In this document: piece by piece, positions 8,363 through 17,212 of the stretch
How positions within the stretch are numbered: position 1 is the first letter of the stretch
Layout of the letters: each line of letters begins with the position of its first letter
DNA from: Bermanella sp040371755
Lineage (GTDB): Bacteria > Pseudomonadota > Gammaproteobacteria > Pseudomonadales > Oceanobacteraceae
Length of the DNA stretch: 64,000 nt
Reading direction: 5' to 3'
NCBI RefSeq assembly: GCF_040371755.1
Contig: NZ_BAABWE010000006.1
Location: 168,831 to 232,830, forward strand
Position numbers and translations under genes: made by a program
Notes under the pieces: generated by a model
The model's input: only the letters and a program-made list of their open reading frames with translations
Told to the model about the DNA's origin: nothing
Database searches by the model: none

Positions 8363-11300
8363 ATGGCCAACTCATTTGTACATTTACGCGTTCACACAGA
8401 ATTCTCCCTAGTGAACGGCATCGTACGGGTAAAAGACCTGCTTAAAGCGGTATCTACTGACGCACAGGTAGCGGTGGCTATTACCGACCAAAGTAATATG
8501 TTTGCTTTGGTTAAGTTTTATAATGCTTGTTTAGGGGCAGGGGTGAAACCCATTCTAGCGGCCGATATTCTTATAGAGAATCCAGACGATCTGGCTAAGC
8601 CCTATAACATAACTCTGTATGCGCAAAATGATAAAGGCTATCGTAACCTCACCGAGTTAGTGAGCTTTGGTTTTACCAAAAACCAGCACCACGATAAACC
8701 CCAGCTAAAAATGGAATGGTTTGCCGAACGTAATGAAGGCTTGATCGCGTTATCAGGTTTTCAGCGTGGGGATATTGGCGAAGCGTTACTAAAAGATAAA
8801 GACGATCTCGCATTACAGCGTTTACAAACATGGCGAGAGTATTTCCCCAATCGTTTTTATTTAGAACTACAGCGGACGAGTCGCCCCAATGATGAAATCT
8901 TAGTACAAAAAACCTTGGTATTAGCCCGAGAGCAGCAGTGTCCAGTAGTGGCCACCAATGATGTACACTTTTTAAAAGAAGAAGATTACGATGCCCATGA
9001 GACCCGTGTTTGCATTGGTGACAGCGTCACCCTAGATGACCCTCGTCGAGAACATCGCTACAGCGACCAGCAATACTTAAAAACTCAACAACAAATGATT
9101 GAGTTATTTGCTGACATCCCAAGTGCCATTGAAAACACGCAAGAAATTGCCCAGCGCTGTAGCGTGCAAGTATTATTAGGGAAATACTTTTTACCTGAGT
9201 TCCCGATACCTGATGGCCTGACTGAAAACGAATTCTTTAAAAAAATCTCTTATGAAGGCTTAGAAGAGCGCCTTGAATTTATCTTAGATAAAAACCAAAG
9301 TGATCATGACGAGCGCCGTAAAGAATATTTTGACCGCTTAGATTTCGAGCTGGATATCATTATTCAAATGGGGTTCCCGGGTTATTTTTTGATCGTAATG
9401 GATTTCATTCAATGGGCCAAAGATAACGACGTACCTGTTGGCCCCGGCCGTGGTTCAGGTGCTGGCTCGCTAGTCGCGTATGCACAAAAAATCACTGACA
9501 TTGACCCGTTAGAATATGACTTACTGTTCGAACGATTCCTAAACCCTGAGCGTGTATCCATGCCCGATTTCGATATCGACTTTTGCATGGAAAAACGTGA
9601 GCAAGTCATCGACTATGTGGCCGATAATTATGGTCGCGATGCGGTATCACAAATTGTGACCTACGGTACCATGGCCGCCAAGGCGGTAGTACGTGATGTG
9701 GCGCGGGTATTAGGCAAAAGTTATGGTTTGGCTGACAAACTATCAAAAATGATACCAGCGGACCCGGGCATGAAGCTGGCAGTAGCTTATGAGCAGGAAG
9801 AGACCCTGCGTGACTTTTTAAAAGAAGACGACGAAGCCTTAGAAATTTGGGAAATGGCCACCAAGCTAGAAGGCATTACTCGTCAAACCGGTAAACACGC
9901 CGGTGGTGTGGTAATCGCTCCCACCAAACTTACTGACTTTTCACCAACCTTGTGTGATGAAGACGGCAAAGGACTGGTGACACAGTTTGATAAAAACGAT
10001 GTTGAAAGCGCAGGCTTAGTTAAGTTTGACTTTTTAGGGTTGCGGACCCTAACCATCATCGATTGGGCGTTAAAAACCATTAACGCCATTCGCGCTAAAA
10101 CTGATTTAGAACCACTATTCATAGAAGAAATTCCACTGGATGATGCACCGTCTTATGCATTACTAAAAGAAGCGAAAACCACAGCGGTATTCCAGTTGGA
10201 GTCCCGTGGTATGAAAGATCTGATTCGCCGACTAGAGCCAGACAACATTGAAGAAATGATCGCGCTGGTGGCTCTGTTTCGTCCGGGACCACTTGAGTCG
10301 GGCATGGTAGATGACTTTATCAACCGTAAACACGGTCGAGCTGAGGTAGCTTACCCTCATAAAGACTTCCAGCATGAAAGCTTGAAGGAAATTCTAGAAC
10401 CCACTTATGGGGTTATCGTTTATCAAGAACAGGTCATGCAGATTGCCCAGATTCTAGCGGGCTATACCTTAGGCGGTGCGGACATGCTGCGTCGTGCAAT
10501 GGGTAAGAAAAAACCAGAAGAAATGGCCAAGCAGCGTGATAGCTTCCGTGAAGGTGCTATCTCTATTGGTGTCGATGGCGATCTCGCCATGAACATCTTT
10601 GACCTAGTAGAAAAATTTGCAGGTTACGGTTTTAACAAATCCCACTCCGCGGCTTACGCCGTGGTTTCTTATCAAACCCTTTGGCTGAAAACCCATTATC
10701 CTGCGCCGTTTATGGCGGCGGTATTAACCTCAGATATGCAAAACACCGACAAAGTGGTGATTTTTATTGAAGAGTGCCGTGAGATGGCGCTGGACTTAGT
10801 CCTGCCTGACGTTAATCAATCGGAATTTGGTTTTACAGTGAATGATGACGGTGCCATCGTTTATGGCTTAGGGGCCGTGAAAGGGGTGGGGGAAGGCCCG
10901 ATTGAAGCCATTATTAAAGCCCGCAATGAGGTGGGGCAATTTACCGATATCTTCCATTTTTGTAAGTCGGTAGATAAAAGCAAACTAAATAAACGGGTGA
11001 TGGAAGCCCTAGTGCGTTGCGGTGCATTTGATCAAATTGGGCCGAATCGTTCGGTACTGTTTGCCAGTATCGAAGATGCACTAAAAGCTGCAGATCAAAA
11101 TGCGAAAAACGCCGCCGCCGGCATGATGGATATGTTTGGCGAAGTGGAAGAAGAAGCCAATCTCAATCCATACGATGATTATTTGAATAAAGTCAGAGAT
11201 TGGAACCCTAAGCAAAAACTGCAAGGCGAAAAAGATACCTTGGGCTTGTTTGTAACAGGTCACCCATTTGATGAATACGAAAAAGAAGTACGTCGTATAG

Positions 11301-11845
11301 CGAAAACTAAACTTGCTAATATTCAAGCGGATAAAAAAACACAAAAGCTGGCGGGTATCATTGTTGGCTTACGTGTGATGCGCACCAAGCGTGGTGACAA
11401 CATGGCCATACTAACCATCGATGATCGTTCTGGCCGTTTGGATGTTCGTTTATTTAGCGATGTTTACGAAAAGCTGAAAGAAAAATTGATTGTGGATCAC
11501 CTAGTGATTGTGGAAGTGGAAGTGAAACACGACAACTACAATGATTCTTTAGGGGCAAATTTAAATAATTTATGGAATATTAGTGAAGCTCGAAACAGTT
11601 TTAGTTCTGGTATTCGCTTGACCTTAAAGCAGCGTGAGCTGGGACAACATTTTATTCGACAATTAAACGATACTCTTCAGCCATTTGATCAAGAAGGTTC
11701 ACCCGTGTTGGTGGAGTATAAAGGGCAAAGCGCCAATGCCAGCTTACAGCTTGGTCAGGAATTTAACGTGGAACCCAGTGACGACTTACTTTACCGTTTA
11801 AAAAGCCATTATGGCGATGAAAACGTCGAATGCTTATATGAATAG
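8363..11845 (+). CDS. dnaE: DNA polymerase III alpha subunit
   Basis: 1160 residues, the full length of the proteobacterial DnaE1 family. Replicative 5'-3' polymerase of the Pol III core. Seen in order: N-terminal PHP domain (FVHLRVHTEFSLVNG), palm with the catalytic PDFDIDFCMEKRE block and the GPGRGSGAGSLVAY motif, fingers (FRPGPLESGMV, GYGFNKSHSAAYA), HhH region (GAVKGVGEGPIEAI), and an OB fold near AGIIVGLRVMRTKRG. tilS follows after 43 nt on the same strand. Confidence 0.98.
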   Translation: MANSFVHLRVHTEFSLVNGIVRVKDLLKAVSTDAQVAVAITDQSNMFALVKFYNACLGAGVKPILAADILIENPDDLAKPYNITLYAQNDKGYRNLTELVSFGFTKNQHHDKPQLKMEWFAERNEGLIALSGFQRGDIGEALLKDKDDLALQRLQTWREYFPNRFYLELQRTSRPNDEILVQKTLVLAREQQCPVVATNDVHFLKEEDYDAHETRVCIGDSVTLDDPRREHRYSDQQYLKTQQQMIELFADIPSAIENTQEIAQRCSVQVLLGKYFLPEFPIPDGLTENEFFKKISYEGLEERLEFILDKNQSDHDERRKEYFDRLDFELDIIIQMGFPGYFLIVMDFIQWAKDNDVPVGPGRGSGAGSLVAYAQKITDIDPLEYDLLFERFLNPERVSMPDFDIDFCMEKREQVIDYVADNYGRDAVSQIVTYGTMAAKAVVRDVARVLGKSYGLADKLSKMIPADPGMKLAVAYEQEETLRDFLKEDDEALEIWEMATKLEGITRQTGKHAGGVVIAPTKLTDFSPTLCDEDGKGLVTQFDKNDVESAGLVKFDFLGLRTLTIIDWALKTINAIRAKTDLEPLFIEEIPLDDAPSYALLKEAKTTAVFQLESRGMKDLIRRLEPDNIEEMIALVALFRPGPLESGMVDDFINRKHGRAEVAYPHKDFQHESLKEILEPTYGVIVYQEQVMQIAQILAGYTLGGADMLRRAMGKKKPEEMAKQRDSFREGAISIGVDGDLAMNIFDLVEKFAGYGFNKSHSAAYAVVSYQTLWLKTHYPAPFMAAVLTSDMQNTDKVVIFIEECREMALDLVLPDVNQSEFGFTVNDDGAIVYGLGAVKGVGEGPIEAIIKARNEVGQFTDIFHFCKSVDKSKLNKRVMEALVRCGAFDQIGPNRSVLFASIEDALKAADQNAKNAAAGMMDMFGEVEEEANLNPYDDYLNKVRDWNPKQKLQGEKDTLGLFVTGHPFDEYEKEVRRIAKTKLANIQADKKTQKLAGIIVGLRVMRTKRGDNMAILTIDDRSGRLDVRLFSDVYEKLKEKLIVDHLVIVEVEVKHDNYNDSLGANLNNLWNISEARNSFSSGIRLTLKQRELGQHFIRQLNDTLQPFDQEGSPVLVEYKGQSANASLQLGQEFNVEPSDDLLYRLKSHYGDENVECLYE

Positions 11846-11888
11846 TGTCGGATGGTAAGTCTATGTCCCGAGTATTGAATTAAAATTT

Positions 11889-13169
11889 ATGGACAACATA
11901 ATCTTTCAGGTGCTAAGTGATTGCATAAATCAACACAAACCCAAGCGCATATTGGTTGGGTTCAGTGGTGGTATGGATTCATCTGTGTTGCTCCATGCTA
12001 TCAGCCAGCTAAATAATTCAATTCCTATTATTGCGATACATATTCACCACGGATTATCTGTTCATGCGGATCAGTGGCTAAGCTTGTGCGAACAGCAATG
12101 CAAGCAGCTTAAGGTTCATTTTGTATCTGAACGTGTGAGCGTTCCAAGAGATGCTGGCAGTTTAGAACAGGCGGCACGTTTGGCTCGTTACGAAGTGTTT
12201 GAGAAATACATTATGTTTGGGGATGCGTTGCTATTGGGGCATCACCAAGATGATCAAATAGAAACCTTTATGATGCGCCTCATGCGCGGCTCTGGCATGA
12301 CAGGCTTAACCGCCATGGAAAACGAGCGCAGTATTGGAAAAGGCATTCTGCTTAGGCCTCTATTGTCAGTAAGCCGTGAACAAATTGAGCAATACGCCAA
12401 CCATTTTGAACTGTCCCATGTGGACGATGAATCCAATGACGACATCAGCTTTGATCGTAACTGGTGGCGTCATCAACTATTACCCACATTGAATGAGCGT
12501 TATCCGCAAGCCAATCAAAGCATTGTCAAAACTATCAGTATTTTACAGACAGAACATAAATTGCTGAACGACTTAATTGACCCCATTTATCAACAAGTGG
12601 TGGATAACCAAGGGCGTTTAGACAGCAATAAACTGGGGCGCCAAAGCTGGAGCATACAGTGTCAACTTATCCGCAAGTGGTTAGAGCAACACAACCGCTA
12701 TCCATTACTGGCCGACAAACAAATTCGGGTTTTGTTGGCAGAGGTAATGAATGCACGAATTGACGCAGAGCCAGTGTTTCGCTGGCAAGACAACGAAGTA
12801 CGTCGTCACAATGGTAAACTTTATGTAATGCCTAGTTTACCAGAAGTAAATACCTCAGTTTTTCTGCAGAACTTCAATGGCAATGTGAATCCGCAGCTAC
12901 CGGCAGGGCAATTAAAGTGGCAACCAGGTTTAGGCTTGAAACCGAGTGAGTATCAACTGGCCTTGTACCAAGGGACACTAAAAGCACGGCCTATTAATCG
13001 CCCTAACAAAGCCTTGAAAAAGTGGTTTCAAGAATTCGATATCCCACCATGGCAACGACCATTTTGGCCTGTGTTGCTCAAAAATGGTGAAGTGGTGGCC
13101 GTACCGGGCCTGTTTGTGTGCCAAGGGTACGCCTGTGAGCAAGGTTGGCAGTTTAGTTTCCAGATATAA
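11889..13169 (+). CDS. tilS: tRNA(Ile)-lysidine synthase
   Basis: 426 residues. TilS uses ATP and lysine to modify C34 of the CAU anticodon of a minor tRNA-Ile to lysidine, so that it reads AUA. N-terminal PP-loop SGGMDS at residues 26-31; HIHHGLS and LLGHHQDDQIETF are conserved N-type ATPase blocks. The C-terminal substrate-binding domain carries RPINRPNKALKKWFQE. Probably cotranscribed with dnaE. Confidence 0.95.
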   Translation: MDNIIFQVLSDCINQHKPKRILVGFSGGMDSSVLLHAISQLNNSIPIIAIHIHHGLSVHADQWLSLCEQQCKQLKVHFVSERVSVPRDAGSLEQAARLARYEVFEKYIMFGDALLLGHHQDDQIETFMMRLMRGSGMTGLTAMENERSIGKGILLRPLLSVSREQIEQYANHFELSHVDDESNDDISFDRNWWRHQLLPTLNERYPQANQSIVKTISILQTEHKLLNDLIDPIYQQVVDNQGRLDSNKLGRQSWSIQCQLIRKWLEQHNRYPLLADKQIRVLLAEVMNARIDAEPVFRWQDNEVRRHNGKLYVMPSLPEVNTSVFLQNFNGNVNPQLPAGQLKWQPGLGLKPSEYQLALYQGTLKARPINRPNKALKKWFQEFDIPPWQRPFWPVLLKNGEVVAVPGLFVCQGYACEQGWQFSFQI

Positions 13170-13356
13170 ATTATGGTTTGTATGAAAAACATACAAATAT
13201 TTCAGATTGCCACTGGCACAAGTGGGCCAAAAGTGCGAGAATGCGCGCCGTAACCAAAGTGTTCCCAATTTCCTATTCGAGTGTGGGCGTATTCGCCTCA
13301 ACTCTTTGTCTGTGAAACAGATGTAAGCTGCCGTTCTAGGCTAGCTGTGTAGCGGG

Positions 13357-13412
13357 ATGACGGGATCAATGGTCAAAATTTAATTGTGAATGAATTTTGA
13401 TCGCGCCGTCAT
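13357..13412 (+). promoter_or_regulatory. Long stem-loop in the helicase 5' leader
   Basis: Outer arms atgacgg (13357-13363) and ccgtcat (13406-13412) are perfectly complementary. The inner arms at 13371-13380 and 13393-13402 pair over 10 bp with one G-U. The element lies in the 306-nt gene-free leader of the deaD-type gene. Cold-shock helicase mRNAs are known to carry long structured leaders, so a temperature-responsive leader is plausible; a plain terminator is less likely because no T run follows. Confidence 0.5.
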
Positions 13413-13475
13413 TGAGTCCCTGTGGGCCTCCCCGTGCCGATCTAGATGTATTCCCCAAAAAGCAGGTTTTTTTGC

Positions 13476-15305
13476 ATGTCTGATACTCCTACTGGCTTCG
13501 CCAGTCTTGGTCTACCTTTTAATGTTTTACGCGCGGTTGAAGAGCAGGGTTATGAAACCCCAAGCCCAATCCAGCAACAAGCAATTCCACATTTATTAGC
13601 AGGTAAAGACGTTCTTGGTCTTGCCCAAACCGGTACTGGTAAAACTGCTGCGTTTACTTTACCTATTTTAGCTCGCACCGATGCCAATGCTCGTACCCCA
13701 CAAGTTTTAGTATTAGCGCCAACTCGTGAACTTGCTCAGCAAGTCGCGGCGGCCATTGAGTCTTACGCAAAACATCTTCCTGGTATTAAAACCACGTGTA
13801 TTTATGGTGGTCAGGACTTCTCTACTCAGTTCCGTGCGCTAAAAAATGGCCCTCAGTTTGTAGTGGGTACACCGGGCCGTGTGATGGACCACATTCGCCG
13901 TGGTACGTTAAAATTAGATGAAATCAAAGCGGTTGTTTTAGACGAAGCAGATGAAATGCTACGCATGGGTTTCATTGATGATGTGAACTGGATTTTAGAA
14001 CACGTACCGACAAAACGTCAGGTTGCCTTGTTCTCAGCAACTATGCCTCGTCAAATTAAAGAAGTGGCAGAAAAACACTTAAACTCGCCAGTTGAAGTAC
14101 GTATTGAAAACAAAACCGCCACCAATGACAAAATTGCTCAATCATTTTGGCTAGTGCGTAACTTGGATAAAAACGAAGCGTTATTGCGTATTTGTGAAAC
14201 CCAAGACATGGACGCCATGATGATCTTCGTTCGTACCAAACAAGCCACAGAAGAAGTAGCAGAATATTTGCGTACAGCGGGTTATAAATGCGAAGCGTTA
14301 AATGGTGACGTGGCACAAGCACAGCGCGAACGTGCAGTTGATCGCTTGAAGAAAGGCCAAATTGATATTGTTGTGGCCACTGATGTAGCGGCCCGTGGTT
14401 TAGACGTTGAGCGTATTAGCCACGTTGTAAACTATGATATTCCATACGATGCGGAATCTTATGTTCACCGTATTGGTCGTACTGGTCGTGCTGGCCGTAC
14501 TGGTAGCGCTATCTTGTTTGTACGCCCACGTGAGCGTCGCATGTTAAGCACAATTGAACGTGTTACTCGTCAAAAAATAGCTGAAATGCAGTTGCCAAGT
14601 ATTGATGAAGTTAACGTTAAGCGTCGTGAGCGTTTTAAAGAGCGTATTCTTGAAAGCGTGCAAGGAAAAGAAACAGAGATCTTTAAATCAATTATTGGTG
14701 AAGTGCTGGCTAACAATGAAGCATTGGACCCTGTTGATGTGGCAGCGGCACTTGCACAAATGGCACAGGGCGGTAAGTCATTGTTCTTAACCGAAAGCGT
14801 GCGTAAGCCTCGTGAATATAAAGAGCGTAACGAACGTGGTGGTCGTGATAGTCGCGGTGAACGTGGTGGCCGTGATCGCGGACGTGGTCGTGATATGGCG
14901 GACAAGCCATTAGATAAAAAACCAATGCCATTAAAAGATAACCCTGATATTGAAATGAAGCGTTATCGTTTAGCGGTAGGTTATAAAGATGGTGTGAAGC
15001 CGGGCAACATTGTGGGCGCGATTGCTAACGAAGCGAACATCGAAAGCAAATTCATTGGGCATATTGAAATCTTTGATGGTTTTGCCACGGTAGATTTACC
15101 AAGTGGTATGCCAAGTGAAGTGGTTGATCATCTTAAAAAGACACGCATCTGTGGTCGTCCTTTAAACATTGAAGATATCAACAATGCTAAATCTGGCGAT
15201 GCACCTAAGCGTGTTAAAAAAGAAGGTTATAAGTCTAAAGATGGTAGTGGACTTAAAGCACGTTCTCGTAAGCCGGCTAAGCGTAAAGAAGCAGCCGCTG
15301 AGTAA
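13476..15305 (+). CDS. deaD: DEAD-box ATP-dependent RNA helicase, DeaD/CsdA type
   Basis: 609 residues from ATG 13476 (MSDTPTGFASLGL, where family similarity begins; an upstream ATG at 13446 adds ten unlikely residues). Helicase motifs: Q motif SPIQQQA, Walker A AQTGTGKT, PTRELA, VLDEADEML, SAT, ARGLDV, HRIGRTGRAGR. After the core come a dimerisation-like segment (MAQGGKSLF), an RGG-type basic stretch (about 470-490) and a DbpA-like RNA-binding domain (YRLAVGYKDGVKPGNIVG), then a basic tail. DeaD proteins unwind RNA in ribosome assembly and mRNA turnover, especially in the cold. A terminator follows. Confidence 0.93.
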   Translation: MSDTPTGFASLGLPFNVLRAVEEQGYETPSPIQQQAIPHLLAGKDVLGLAQTGTGKTAAFTLPILARTDANARTPQVLVLAPTRELAQQVAAAIESYAKHLPGIKTTCIYGGQDFSTQFRALKNGPQFVVGTPGRVMDHIRRGTLKLDEIKAVVLDEADEMLRMGFIDDVNWILEHVPTKRQVALFSATMPRQIKEVAEKHLNSPVEVRIENKTATNDKIAQSFWLVRNLDKNEALLRICETQDMDAMMIFVRTKQATEEVAEYLRTAGYKCEALNGDVAQAQRERAVDRLKKGQIDIVVATDVAARGLDVERISHVVNYDIPYDAESYVHRIGRTGRAGRTGSAILFVRPRERRMLSTIERVTRQKIAEMQLPSIDEVNVKRRERFKERILESVQGKETEIFKSIIGEVLANNEALDPVDVAAALAQMAQGGKSLFLTESVRKPREYKERNERGGRDSRGERGGRDRGRGRDMADKPLDKKPMPLKDNPDIEMKRYRLAVGYKDGVKPGNIVGAIANEANIESKFIGHIEIFDGFATVDLPSGMPSEVVDHLKKTRICGRPLNIEDINNAKSGDAPKRVKKEGYKSKDGSGLKARSRKPAKRKEAAAE

Positions 15306-15316
15306 TATCAGCTAAT

Positions 15317-15347
15317 AAAAAAACCAGCCAAGTGGCTGGTTTTTTTT
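15317..15347 (+). terminator. Rho-independent terminator of deaD
   Basis: Stem ccagcca/tggctgg with a short loop, an A run on the left and eight T on the right, 18 nt after the stop. Confidence 0.93.
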
Positions 15348-15538
15348 CGCCTATGGTTTTTCGGTAGTGATGTGTTTGTTGAATTATTTAGTTGGTTTCA
15401 CTAACTATCTTTAATCTATGGGTGTCACCCACCAACAATCATGAATACTTAATAGAATAAACTGTTTAGTACTTTGGTTTTTCATTTTGCTTTACTATCT
15501 GCTTTTTCACACAGTTTCGATGTTAAGCAGGACAGAGC

Positions 15539-16633
15539 ATGACGCGTAAGATAATAGGCCTGATGGCCATTGTAATGCTGACCATTGCGTGTGCAGGTCA
15601 GGCTCAGCGTCATTGGCAAAGTGATCACTATACGTCGGCTGAGGGCTTTTATAACCCTAATCTGCCCCCTATAGAAGCTGACCTTGGCCGTTTCTTTGGC
15701 ATTTTAAAACGCTTCATAACCGATGATGCACCCGATACCGAAGCCTTTGGTTTAATTCCCTATGAAACCCTAGCAATCGATGTTCTGACTCAACAGAGTC
15801 AAGATGTGGCTTATCGATTAGGCCACAGCACAGTATTACTGAAGTTATCGGGTAAATATATTCTTACAGATCCAATTTTCTCTGAAAGGGCCAGTCCAGT
15901 GCAGTGGGTAGGCCCTAAGCGTTTCCACCCTGTACCTGTAGATATTGCGTCACTACCAAATTTATTTGCTGTGGTGATTAGTCATGACCATTATGATCAC
16001 TTAGATCAAGACACCATAGAGATGCTTGCTACGCGCGCACAGCACTTCATGGTGCCCTTAGGTTTAGGTGCATACCTGCGTGATTGGGGCGTACCCAGTG
16101 AAAATATCCATGAGTTAGATTGGTGGCAAAGCAAGCAATTTAACGGGTTTGAATTCATTAGTACGCCCGCCCAACATTTTTCTGGTCGAGGCATGTTTAA
16201 TCGAAATAGTACATTATGGAGTTCTTGGGTTATTCAGTCACCTAGCCATAATATCTACTTCAGTGGTGATAGTGGTTACTTTGACGGTTTTAAAACCATT
16301 GGCGAGCGATACGGACCTTTTGATTTAACCATCTTAGAAAATGGGGCTTACAATCCAGATTGGTCGCAGGTACATATGTTTCCTCAAGAAACCGTACAAG
16401 CCCACCTAGATTTAAAGGGTAAAGCCATGCTTCCTGTACACAATGGCACTTTCAAGCTGTCATTTCATGGATGGTCTGATCCATTAGAGCAAGTGAGTAA
16501 GCTTAGCGAAAAGCAGGGAGTATTAGTACAAACCCCTATCATGGGGGAAGAGGTAATGTTATCAGAACCTAAAAAGTATAAAAAATGGTGGCAACCTGCC
16601 TTTGAGAGTCAAAAGATGGCTCAAAAAGACTAA
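15539..16633 (+). CDS. Metallo-beta-lactamase-fold hydrolase, probable lipoprotein (NAPE-PLD-like)
   Basis: 364 residues. Signal region with Cys18 in LTIAC, a marginal lipobox (Thr at -3). The MBL metal motif is H149-D-H151-x-D153-H154, with GHSTVLL and TDPIFSERASP before it and the later ligands at FSGDSGYF and LPVHNGTF. The long TDPIFS...P(K/R)R pattern is typical of the N-acyl phosphatidylethanolamine phospholipase D-like branch, but the substrate here is unknown. Single-gene unit: gene-free DNA on both sides and a terminator at 16853. Confidence 0.85.
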   Translation: MTRKIIGLMAIVMLTIACAGQAQRHWQSDHYTSAEGFYNPNLPPIEADLGRFFGILKRFITDDAPDTEAFGLIPYETLAIDVLTQQSQDVAYRLGHSTVLLKLSGKYILTDPIFSERASPVQWVGPKRFHPVPVDIASLPNLFAVVISHDHYDHLDQDTIEMLATRAQHFMVPLGLGAYLRDWGVPSENIHELDWWQSKQFNGFEFISTPAQHFSGRGMFNRNSTLWSSWVIQSPSHNIYFSGDSGYFDGFKTIGERYGPFDLTILENGAYNPDWSQVHMFPQETVQAHLDLKGKAMLPVHNGTFKLSFHGWSDPLEQVSKLSEKQGVLVQTPIMGEEVMLSEPKKYKKWWQPAFESQKMAQKD

Positions 16634-16852
16634 TAATTATTGCCTATGGCATAAGAAGACGATTAATTATTCATCTTGGCGCGAAATGACTTGCTAAAGG
16701 AATAAAGCCAACTATTTTTAAAGTCAAAGGTTAGGGATAACCCACAAGGAAGATCAAAGACAGGATGTCTTAAAATGCAATTGAATGCGTAAGGATGTGT
16801 TAGGGATACGGTCAGGATGACCAGTCAGGATGACGCCTAGGGTGATAAATGA

Positions 16853-16886
16853 AAAGGGTAGAAGCCACAAGCTTCTGCCCTTTTTT
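16853..16886 (+). terminator. Rho-independent terminator in the 16634-17212 spacer
   Basis: Arms gggtagaagc and gcttctgccc around loop cacaa, with A run before and six T after. The rest of this 579-nt spacer holds no gene; it has four loosely repeated caggatg-like words (16764-16832) and presumably the promoter of the radical SAM gene. Confidence 0.88.
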
Positions 16887-17212
16887 ATTGGTTATCTCCC
16901 CACTTTACCGATTAAGCACGATTCCACTATCCCCCCCCCTCTGTATGCCTATCCTAAACGAGCATCAAATAAGTAAGTGTTCATTAATCTCAAAAGGCAA
17001 TAAGAACGCTTGTCTCATATTTTAAAACCTTTGTATAATGATGACGATTTCAGCCTAGTTCTCATGTTTGAATTAGCCTACAAATCAGCCAAAAAATGAC
17101 CAGTAGGGAATACCCTTATAACTATAGAGTATTCCTTGTTAATAATTACATTAGCCTTCCCCCTAACATGGGCATTACGGGCACATTAAAACTAAGTTAA
17201 AAGTGAGTTAAT

